Shown here piece by piece: positions 54,971 through 64,000 of a DNA stretch of 64,000 nucleotides. The stretch's first letter is position 1; every line of letters begins with the position of its first letter. Under the pieces are notes generated by a model, which was given only the letters and a program-made list of their open reading frames with translations, was not told where the DNA came from and did no database searches. The stretch covers positions 13,960,923 to 14,024,922 of the forward strand of contig BSYO01000022.1 in assembly GCA_033239525.1 (NCBI GenBank), in the 5' to 3' direction. The translations under genes and the position numbers were made by a program. Source of the stretch: Nepenthes gracilis. Its lineage: Eukaryota; Streptophyta; Magnoliopsida; Caryophyllales; Nepenthaceae.

Positions 54971-55612
54971 ACCGTCTATAGTATCCAGCCAGGCCTAAGA
55001 AGCTTCGCACTCGCCACGTGGTTTGGCCGGTTCCACTTTACAACTGCCTCCACTTTCATAGGGTCGACAGAGATTCCTTCCTTGGAGATGACGTGTCCAA
55101 GGAATCCTACCTCTTCCAACCAAAATTCGCACTTCTTTAATTTGGCGAACAACCGATGCTCCCTAAGAATCAAGTGTAGTGCGAAATGTTCCTCGTGTTC
55201 CTCGAGCTTTTGAGTACACAAGGATATCATCAATAAATACGATCACGAACTTGTCCGTATGGTTGGAAAATTCGATTCATCGATCCATAAAAACAGCAGT
55301 AGAGCATTAGTCAACCCAAAAGGCATTACTACAAATTTATAGTGCCCATACCTGGTTCGAACCATTGTCTTTGCTATATCTCTCCTTGCATCCGGAGTGA
55401 TGATACCCGGATCTAAGATCGATTTTGAGAATATGCAAGCTCCTTGTAGCCGATCAAGGAGATCATCAATCCTCGGCAGAGGATATTTGTTCTTGATGGT
55501 GATTTTATTTAATTCCCGATAATCCACACATAATCTCATGGTCCCGTCCTTCTTTTTCACAAAAAGAACAGTGCTCCCCATGGTGACACACTTGGTCGGA
55601 TGAAACCTTTAT
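54971..55612 (-). pseudogene. Reverse transcriptase of element C
   Basis: The frame at 55243-55581 has [36 protein letters not shown] and [15 protein letters not shown], with a scrambled middle. The palm [14 protein letters not shown] is near 55200-55255 in another frame (catalytic IDD kept). The frame at 54976-55233 gives LFAKLKKCEFWLEEVGFLGH. At least two frameshifts. Confidence 0.85.
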
Positions 55613-56073
55613 CAAGCAATTCTGCGCTTGTTGTTTCAACTCTTTGAGCTCAGCCAAGTATATTCGATAGGGTGGTTTGGATATCGGTGCGAACCCGGTA
55701 TCAATTCCACACCAAATTCTAACTCTCGTTGGGGTGGCAATCCAGGTAATTCATCAGAGAATACGTCTTCAAATTCCCGCACCATCGGAATCTCTTTAGC
55801 TAGAGATTCTTGATTTTCTGCAGACACACTAGCAAAGGCTAGATAGGCCTGGCATCCATCACTAATCAAATGCCTGGCATGAAGAGCCGAAATAAAGCGA
55901 GATGCTTCCTTTCGCCGAACACCCCGAATGTGGAAAGGCTTGTTTCCGGAATGGTGAATTCTACTCTTTTCTCGAGAATAAAAATCTTGGCATGATATCT
56001 GCTAACTAACTCCCATCCCCAAGATCGCATCAAAGTCTTTCATTTCCAGTATAACCAAGTCAACAGTCATCAA
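55613..56073 (-). pseudogene. Protease end and RT leader of element C, cut by LINE D
   Basis: From the right: LMTVDLVILEMKDFDAILGM (about 56000-56072) is the protease C-terminal block. GCQAYLAFASVSAENQ and VREFEDVFSDELPGLPPQRE are the linker and RT leader. The LINE tail abuts the protease frame at 56074, so the active-site half lies beyond the window. Confidence 0.8.
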
Positions 56074-58012
56074 TTTTTTTTTTTTTTTGGTAAGTAAGTG
56101 TGTATTTTGGATTAATGGGAGAAGATTTACAGAAATTATGTTATAACTCCAAGTTTTTTGACTTGGAGTTATAACATAAATCGCTAGGGCATACCCCGAG
56201 CAGCTGGTACATCAGAGAGGTCCACCAAAAAACCTAAGTGGAACATTCTAATATAAAACGAGAAAAATAACACCTGTCATTATACAAAATCAAAAGCAAT
56301 AAGGTTACTCCCGAGGAGACCGAACACCATCCGATCACCTTGTAGTAACTTACTACCTCAAACTACCCAAAACACCCAAAGCAAGGAGCGCATAGCACAA
56401 AGAGATATCAGCTGCACAATCAAGAAGTTTCCATCAAAACAGCATCGATCACCAAGGAAGTGCCACTAATTTCAAAGCTGTCACCGTCCGCAAACAACCA
56501 AATAATCCCATTGGTAGCAAGGCCGGCCCGCCCTTCACATGCCCACTCAAGAGCACAATAGTCGGAATTCAAACCATGAGCAGCCACATTAGCTTCAGCT
56601 ACGTAGAAAGCTTCGCAACAAAATCTACACAAACATCGTGGGTGCAAAGAAAACCCAACCCGCTCCTACCACAAAGAAGAACCTAACCAAGAAACATAGT
56701 CCACATAGCGGCATCATCGAGCACTCAGCATCGTCCACAAAGCAGCCCGGCTACACAGCACCATCCACATCGGAGCTATAGATCAGCATCAAAAGAAATG
56801 CAGATATGACCTGCAATCTGCTCCATTCACCATCCTGTACTTGCTTCAAGAAACCAAATTGACAAAGAAAGAAAATCGGAGGTATCCATCCATTCAGCAT
56901 CTTTTAGTAAAGGAAATGCCATAAAAATTCAAGCAATTCCTTTAGGCTACTAGAGAAAATCATCAACAGCAAGACCAGCCCGCCGTTCACATGCCCACTC
57001 AAGAACACATCAGCCGGAAACATCACCTCGAAGCTAAAAGTCAGCTCGAGATTCAGCATCAAGAAAACGCCTGGAGACACGGATCAAACTGCAGATCCAC
57101 CAGTAACCCTTAGCTGTCACCGCTAACGGGTTCCGAACACAAGAAGACTTGGGTTTCAATCAGCTGCATCCACATCTTTTCACCAAACCAAATGATCATG
57201 AGCAACCAAACAATTTCCAACCGAGAACAACTCGCCGAGCCTTGTCACAAGTGCACTCAAAAGAAAGGGAGGCCCCGAGATAGAGTAATAAAATCATCAC
57301 CCTCCAGTGCATCAATGCAAAATAAGCAACCATACAAAACCAGAGTCCTAGTAGCCGATTTCAGGGACAGCACGCTTAGTCCCCAACCGGAGCATCAAAC
57401 AAGCAATCCAAAGGAATGAGAACATTGTACTTCATCAAAGATCAACTGAGCACTAAGAAACCCGCATGACCAAAGACAACATGGCATTCAAAACCAGCAT
57501 AGCAAAACACCATCATTACACCATATCACCTCATCCAGAGCGAGAACTTGAAGATCACAACTCCACATCGTTCACAAGACTAAAGAAGAGAGTCGCCAAC
57601 CCTCGGTCAATAGCGAAGGAAGCGAGATGTTAAGCTTCGCAACATGAGACCTCATTCATTCAATCGGCAAGAGCCCAACTCACAAAGATTGACAAGGCCA
57701 GCAGGAGAACCTAAATCAACAAAGAACCAATCTCAAACAAAGCACTCCACCAGGAACAACAAAGAGGAGGCACAATCTACTAAACCCAGCCGCATAAATC
57801 CGAGTAATGTTAAAGGGAACATTTATGCAACGACCCCCTCATGACCGGATGCATCCGAGCACCAACCGCAAAGACTAAAAATGTATTATGAGATACATCA
57901 TGACATTTACACATAAGACCATCTCCTGGCCCATACCAGCCAAAACAACCCATCCAAAGTGCCCAAATGTATGTTCACAATAGGGGAAGCATCCAAAAGA
58001 TCCAAAGCCCCC

Positions 58013-58043
<31 letters not shown>

Positions 58044-58380
58044 GTGAGGCAAAAACAAAGCCACAATCTGAGCCTATCAAAATCCAAAGGCGTTCACATA
58101 CCCACCAAAGAAGAACACCCCAAAGATCAAAAAACAAAACACAAAACACCCCAACAAAAAACGGACCCCCGGCCCCCAACCAGAGCGCCAACACACCCAC
58201 ACAATAAATTTAATTTTTTTTTTTTTTTGGTAAGAACCGGGAGCCGAAACAAAGGGCCATCCGACCCAATCGTCAAATGTTGCATACACAACGCTAAAGG
58301 GAGGCAAAAACGTCAAGGGCACCGGAGGCCAAGGGGAAGCAACAAAGAATGATGATAACAAACACCCAATTATGATTTTT
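56074..58380 (-). other. 3' untranslated region of LINE D
   Basis: About 2.3 kb without supported coding. It shares the stretch GGCATACCCCGAGC (about 56188) with LINE B (about 22234). It holds an 18-bp perfect hairpin (56136-56153 with 56162-56179), T29 at 58015-58043 and T15 at 58214-58228. Short CA-rich open frames on the plus strand are not credible genes. Confidence 0.65.
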
Positions 58381-61300
58381 TTTTATATACCCCATCGCAC
58401 TGGAACGATCTGAGACTCCTTGTCATGCACCAAGTTGGTTATTAATTTCAATCTCACAAAGATTGACAACCGAGGAGAAGATATGGGAAATATCCCGGGG
58501 TGATTTTTGAAATATACGATTATTACGTTCCCTCCATATAAAATAAACCGTGGCGGCGAGAGATAAACGTTTAGAGACAAACAAGATTTTTTTCCTTTCC
58601 GGATAGAAGCAGCCCAAGATATGTTTTGGAACCAATCGGAATAGGGCCGAGAGAATATCGGAGTGTCTACGAACCATGTCCCATAATGTAATCGAGAATT
58701 GGCAAGAGAAGAACAGATGACCGAGATCTTCATCTCCAATGTTACAGAGTGAGCAACGGGGAGACAAGTTTGGGATATAGTGGAGGCGGTCAATGGTATT
58801 CTGGGCCACCCTTAATGGCAAGCCAGAGGGTGAAAGCGTGGGACGGTATGTGGGCTGGACCCCACACCAAAAGGGCCCAACTAACCTTAGGTTTGGGAGA
58901 ATGGATGAGATGGTATGCAGACTTAACCGTGAATTTGCCCGTGGCATTCCCAGACCACCTCAATGAGTCTTTTTGATTGCTACAAAGAGGATTTTTCAGC
59001 ATGTTCATAGCAAGGTGGGACCAGCCATTGTTCCTGATAATCGCATCCACCTTAACATCCCAAAGGCAGCCCCGAACAAGCCGAGTACGGTCGGTGCTAA
59101 CCTCACTCGGGGGCCGAGAGGGTGCCGGTTGTCATGCCGAGGAAGGTATCGTAACCATCCCCAATGTCCTTGATAGAGTAGGCGCGCATGAAAGGCCTCG
59201 GTTTCATAATCTTGCGCCAGCTCCATGGGGCAGATGCCGGGATTTTCAGGTCCAAATGCATCGGTCTTTGATTACGTTCCTATAAATCCAAGAGGACCAA
59301 GCCGAGTTTGGGTCTTTGGTTAAGAGGCGCCAAAGAAGCTTACAATTGAGAGCCTTATTTTGATCCAAGAGGTTCTTGATACCCAATCCGCCTTCCGACT
59401 TGGGAAGCAAATGTCATGCCATGCTACTTTAGCACTAACTCGCCTTCGAAGAACCATTCCGGAGGAAACGACGCAAAATGCCATCGATTGTTTTAAGGAT
59501 GGTTTTGGGCAAGATAAAAAGAGAGGCCCAAGAGAGGTGTATAGAAGAAAGGATGGAGGCAATGAGTTGCGCCCACCAAAGGAAAGCCATCTACATTTCC
59601 ATGAAGTGACCCTCCTAGTGATTCTCACAAATGAGAGATTTACATCGGAGAGAGAGAGCCTAGAGGTGATCAATGGGACTCCCGGATATCTTATAGGAGT
59701 TTGCCCACTTTGAAACCCATGATAGCATTTATTTCCCGGGGTGGAGAGAAACGTCCTTAGAACAGATAAAGATTTCACTCTTCTTCGGGTTAGCAGATAG
59801 ACCGTAGGTAACATGAAATTCCTCAAGGCAATCTTTGAGAATCTGGATTGATTTGGAGTCAGCCTTGGAGAAAAGGAGGAGGTCATCAGCAAAGCCAAGC
59901 ATAACAATCTGTGATTCGGCGCATTTCCAGTGAAATTTAAAGTTTGTATCCCGCCTTGCCTTGACCTCAATAATGCCGTTTAAAACCTCCATCATAAGGA
60001 CAAATAAATAGGGAGAAAGCGGATCCCCTTGGCGTAGGCCCTTACCACCTTTGAAGAAGACAACAACTTCCCCGTTGATGTTGAGAGAAAACATCGGAGT
60101 AGTGATGCATTGGCTAATCCAATTGACCATTTGTGGGGAAATTTCATGAGGGTCGATATTGATAATAAAGTCCCAATAGACAGAGTCATAAGCTTTCATA
60201 AGATCAACCTTCATAGTACATCTAGGTGGGTCTGATCCAAGATGATACTTATGCAGGAGTTCCCGAGCTAAAAGGATATTGTCACTTATCCGCCTCCCCT
60301 CCACAAAGGCGGTTTGACATTTATCAACCAGAATGGAAGAGTGGCCTTGATTCTGTTTGCAAGGATCTTAGATATCACTTTGTAAATAACATTGCAACAA
60401 GAAATCGGCCGGTAGTCCAAAATCGAACGCGGGGATTGAACCTTGGGAATAAGGCTGATCAAAGTGGAGTTTAACTGTTTGAGGAGCTTTCCATGGGTAA
60501 AGAAATCACGGTTGCTTGAAAATGATGCCCGTAATCTCCCAAGAGTCCTTAAAGAATTTTGATGTAAAACCGTCAGACCGGAGCTTTGTCATCACTAATG
60601 GAGAAGATCGCAGAAGGATTTCCTCCTCACTAACCGCCTTAACAAGGGATCCGGTTAGTGAGTCGGGGACAGTATTTAGGATGTAGGGACGTAGCCGATT
60701 TGCCTCCGCCGTCCCATGGGATCGGCCAAGTCCCGAGCTTTTGAAATGAGTTTCAATTAAATTATTAAGCTCCTCAAGTACCATTAGAAGGGTTACCAAA
60801 CTCATCAAGGAGAGAAATGATTCTATTCCGGTTGTTGTTCCCACTAACAGTCTTGAAAAGAATTTTGTGCATTGGTCACCATCTTTATCCATTTAATCTT
60901 GGCTTTTGGCGAAGGAATTTAGCCTCCTTAGCCATAGCAGAATACGCACCTTACAATGACGTTCCATGCTGCAGCTTCCTTGTGAGAGGGGTGGTCATAG
61001 ATTGGACCTCGTCCGCATTTACGAGCACGCACCACCTCTTCATGAACATCACCGCTTTTGGGCGTTAAGATTTTTAAGCGCACTCTTAACCTTTTGAGGT
61101 ATGACACCAGCTGAAACATAGGGGTGCCAGCAACCTTGGACTCCCAAACTTCCTCGACCAAAGGAAGGAAATTTGGGGACTTAGTGAGAAAATTATTAAA
61201 GCGAAACATTCCATGGTTTCGGGCAGCCCAGCCAATGAGGAGAAGAATGCATGGGGAGTGATCGATAACTGGCTGGTGGGAAAACCGCTTGATCTCCCCG

Positions 61301-61937
61301 AAGATCAAACCAAGGACCATTCGCGACAACTCTATCTAACTTCCGGAAGATACGAAAGTGGGATCGCGACCATCGTTCGGTGTGAAAATCTGTCATTCGT
61401 GACTCGACATCTTCAAGGTCACAGTCTCTAAAGCATTCATTAATGTCATTGGCACATCTAGGTTGCCAGGATCCTCCTGTGGCCTCTGTCGCCGAACGAA
61501 TAACATTAAAGTCGCCCAGACAGCCCAAGGAATATCACTCGATAGGCCCACATGCATCCTAAGGCTTTGCCATAGGAGTTTTCTAGGACCCTCCAAGTTT
61601 GCACCATACACAAAGGACAAGAGGCAATGAGTGTTATCTGTAAGGAAAGACACCTCGGTATGGATAACCTTGGTCATCCTTAGCAACAACTCTAACATCC
61701 ACCATCAATGGGTCCCAACCTACCCAAATCCTCCCAACGGAGGAGGTGGAGTAGTTCATGGACCACATCCATTGGGGATTAATCCTATCCGAAATAGAGG
61801 CCGCGTTATTCTCTACAACTTTAGTTTCAACCAAAGGCAATAATGGAACAAGCGTGGGTCCTAATGAGATTTCGAACCTCATGGGCTTTCACAATCCCAT
61901 TAAGACCTCTCACATTCCAGCATGCAATGTTAATCAT
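58381..61937 (-). pseudogene. LINE D ORF2: endonuclease, reverse transcriptase, zinc-binding end
   Basis: The start is ATG at 61937 (MINIACWNVRGLNG), the APE-type endonuclease opening. VETKVVENN (about 61820), GDFNVIRSATEATGG (61485-61530) and FRKLDRVVANGPW follow. RT starts in 60506-60892 and has ISDNILLARELLHKYHLG, LMKAYDSVYWDF, KGLRQGDPLSPYLFVL and GFADDLLLFSKAD (59729-60304). The zinc-binding end lies at 58383-58793. At least eight frame changes or stops. An intact enzyme nicks target DNA and primes reverse transcription there. Confidence 0.9.
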
Positions 61938-63924
61938 TAGAAACCGGCAAGAAGGGGTTTTTCTTTTTAGACCCCTGGGCTTTCCGCGACTTCTTTGAGG
62001 ATTTACGCCTTCTACTCGAAGGCACATTTTCAAGGCTCATGGAGACAAGTCCATCCGACTCATGGCCCGGACTCAATGGGTCTAGAGGGCTCTCGAAAGA
62101 GGAATGGTCTGAATCCACAACATGGCCATTATTAAACGCCAATCGCGGGATTTCGAGTCTCGGGCCGTGGCCTCTACAGAGGAGCATTTAAATCCATCAC
62201 GTGGTCTTTCCGAACCAAGGGACTGGATGACCTAGAATGAGTTACAATCCCCTCATGAGGTCTTTCCTCCTCGGTGCCCAAAGATGGATAGTCGGGTTGG
62301 TGTTCGGGGAGATGGAAAGGTCGGGAACACTAAAAGAGTGATCCAATAAAGCCTCGAGGCGATTATTCGGTGGGATGTAGCCATCACTCGCCAAAGGGTC
62401 TTCACGGAGGGGCTTCGGAGAACACCGAATGAATTATCCGAAGGGCCTCCATCTCGATTTGAAATTCCTAGGTGTTCGACATCAGTCTTTCTGGGAGAAA
62501 CTTTAGAATGGGCTTTAGCGTGGACCACCGTCTTAGGGACCCAGGCTTTTTTTGCAAGGGGGCCCTTTCTCCCAATCTTCACGGGATTCTCCTTATGCAC
62601 CGGCTTATCTAAGTAGACAAACTTAATTTCCCTAAGATGGTCATCCGAATGGTCTCCGCAACCATTGGTGCGAATCATCACCAATTCGGTCGGGGGCTTC
62701 AGCCCCATTTCGACACATACACGGGGCAAAACCCAACCGCTCTAATTTTTCCGTGACCGGGTCCAGCCGGATAGGTTTCCCAATGGCACTAGCGATCCAA
62801 AGATAAACCCGGAGGGGTCCAATATTCAACCGGGATCCCGGACATAGTAATCCATACCGGAAATGATTTATGTTCATCACGGGATAAGACCATTCCCGAC
62901 TTCCACTCCTTAAGGAAAATAGTATGGCCAAAGAATAGACCACGGGCCACTATTAAGGCAATTTTCGAGCATTGCTTTCGAGGAGAAACGAAAGAAAAAG
63001 AAACCCGACTCGTTCCCAGCTACATGTTGTAGCTCGAACCGTTCCAAATTTTCCTAGTAATGTTGTTAACCGCATTGAAGTGCAAAGGATTACCATGAAA
63101 GTATCCCACGAGAGTGGAACCCCACAAGTCCACACTCTGTTGGACTACTTACGGAGGGGGACAAAATTAGATTAGCCCTATCGGACGGAGGAGGGGGAAA
63201 GAATTTTATCATAGGCTTACCTCCATTAGCCCGCTTTCCACAATCAAGCCCATGAGACGCCAGGCGTGCTGTGGCCCTTTAACTCGAACAGCCGAAAACC
63301 GTGACAGATTAGCGCCGGGCATCCTTACACGGTGAGGATGCAGCAATCAGCCCTGGAGAGGGAAGCTTAGTACCGAGACTGGGCAATCGGACAACATCCA
63401 GAGCATAAAGGATAGCTATGCTCAACAACCAATGAGGGGTGAGACTCAGGCATTCAGGAAAATCGAGCAACGAGAATTCCCACCGCTTCCATTCGACGAT
63501 ACCGAGCCTTCCATGGAAGATCCATCGGCGAGGAGGAAACAGCCATGGTCGAAGTTTCCCCACGTGCTGCGGTTTAACCGAAGCAAGGAATTCCTTATCG
63601 CTCTTGTGGGACAGCATGGGAAGGCAGAGGATGTAGCCCACCCAAAGCGACAACGGGATTGGGAGAAACGGTTCGACAGAGTCAATGGGGGAAGCGAAAG
63701 GGATCCAAATACGTAAGAAGGGCGGCAGCTTGGGGGCTTTGAAATAAAAGGGGTGGAAGGAGGCCGGGACGAGATTTGAGAAGAGGAGGCCGGGGACGAT
63801 GGTTTCGCAGCCACGGGGTGGACGGACGGTGAAAGGAGGGAGAGGCGGGGCTGATAGACTGTGAGGTTGTTTGAGATTGGGAGGATACGGCATCAAATGG
63901 GAGGCGAGGGTTGCAAGCGGCCAT
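61930..63924 (-). pseudogene. LINE D ORF1: DUF4283-like nucleic-acid-binding protein
   Basis: The likely start is MAACNPRLPFDAV at 63924 (an earlier ATG at 63961 is possible). After a Pro/Ser-rich N-terminus come frames resembling the plant LINE ORF1 core, including NIGPLRVYLWIASAIGKPIR then TEKLERLGF and RVCVEMGLKPPTELV (62641-62750). This is a typical DUF4283-type stretch. The C-terminus is strongly basic (SSRRRKSSKKSRK) and ends at TAA 61930-61932, overlapping the ORF2 ATG. No clear CCHC knuckle is seen. Several frameshifts. Confidence 0.75.
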
Positions 63925-64000
63925 GGGCGCCGGCGATGGTGGAAGATGAGGGCAGAAATTCAAAATCGAAGGGGACGTTGTCAGAGCGGCGTTGTCATAC

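Larger units (their letters stand above)
49879..56073 (-). mobile_element. Tekay-type Ty3/gypsy element C, 3' part, cut by LINE D
   Basis: Minus-strand protease, RT, RNase H, integrase, PPT and a 3.0-kb 3' LTR are seen. LINE D interrupts the protease at 56074; gag and the 5' LTR must lie beyond the window. Left TSD is GTATA (49874-49878), its partner not visible. Coding is better preserved than in B: two frames exceed 260 residues. Confidence 0.88.
56074..64000 (-). mobile_element. L1-type LINE D, near full length (5' end off window)
   Basis: The tail is T15 at 56074-56088 then GGTAAGTAAGTGTGTATT. Going left to right come a long 3' UTR, ORF2 (RT, endonuclease) and ORF1. It is inserted in the protease of element C in the same orientation. 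The TSD cannot be checked because the 5' end is outside. A second T15-GGTAAG at 58214 leaves open that two LINE pieces are joined here. Confidence 0.85.

Noticed and set aside
58015..58043. Long T runs as RNA polymerase III terminators
   Set aside because: They are internal poly(A) tracts of minus-strand LINE 3' regions; no tRNA or SINE A/B boxes were found upstream.
57192..58352. Plus-strand ORFs in the LINE D 3' region
   Set aside because: They overlap homopolymers and CA-rich repeats and show no protein signature.

Overview
The window is plant nuclear DNA made almost wholly of nested retrotransposons. I found no cellular gene, tRNA, rRNA or CRISPR array. The case for a land plant with a large, repeat-rich genome rests on Tat-lineage Ty3/gypsy elements with a second (archaeal-type) RNase H and antisense extra ORFs, Tekay-type chromoviruses with roughly 3-kb LTRs, and plant L1-type LINEs with a DUF4283-like ORF1 and a zinc-binding RT C-terminus. 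The species cannot be named from the sequence. Every polyprotein is broken.

Layout. (A) 1-13250, minus strand: a Tat element with its 5' LTR at 12252-13250 and its 3' end off the window. Its protease is split by a 4.3-kb LINE (5463-9749), its integrase end is tandemly duplicated, and its gag holds a stretch with an organelle-type group II intron domain V. (F) 13440-16507 plus 30134-31486, plus strand: a degenerate chromovirus cut in two by (B). (B) 16508-30133, minus strand: a Tekay-type element with both 3.1-kb LTRs and a perfect 5-bp TSD (GAGTA), itself hit by a 3.2-kb LINE and a 0.7-kb LINE tail. (G) 31881 to about 38695, minus strand: the 3' half of a Tat element (LTR, antisense gene block, integrase end). 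(H) about 38696-47175, plus strand: most of another Tat element, fused back-to-back with G. (E, D) 47176-49878: old LTR-like sequence. (C) 49879-56073, minus strand: a Tekay-type element whose protease is interrupted by a nearly full-length LINE (56074 to the end of the window, ORF1 plus ORF2).

The most interesting content is the antisense gene system of the Tat elements. Downstream of pol and facing it, G and H carry a gene that joins a PF04195-like (putative gypsy type transposon) domain to a coiled coil through a phase-0 GT-AG intron of 75 bp in G and 76 bp in H. G also carries two more antisense ORF units. The units have TATA and/or G-box promoter motifs, and several have poly(A) signals. 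Between the convergent pol and antisense genes lie a 21-bp motif identical in A, G and H and, in H and A, 36-bp tandem repeats. In H the stem arms of these repeats change in a compensatory way.

The Tat element carries sense gag-pro-pol read from its 5' LTR and a self-contained antisense transcription unit. The LINEs provide their own ORF1 and ORF2, and all five LINE-derived insertions have the same orientation as the gypsy element they hit.
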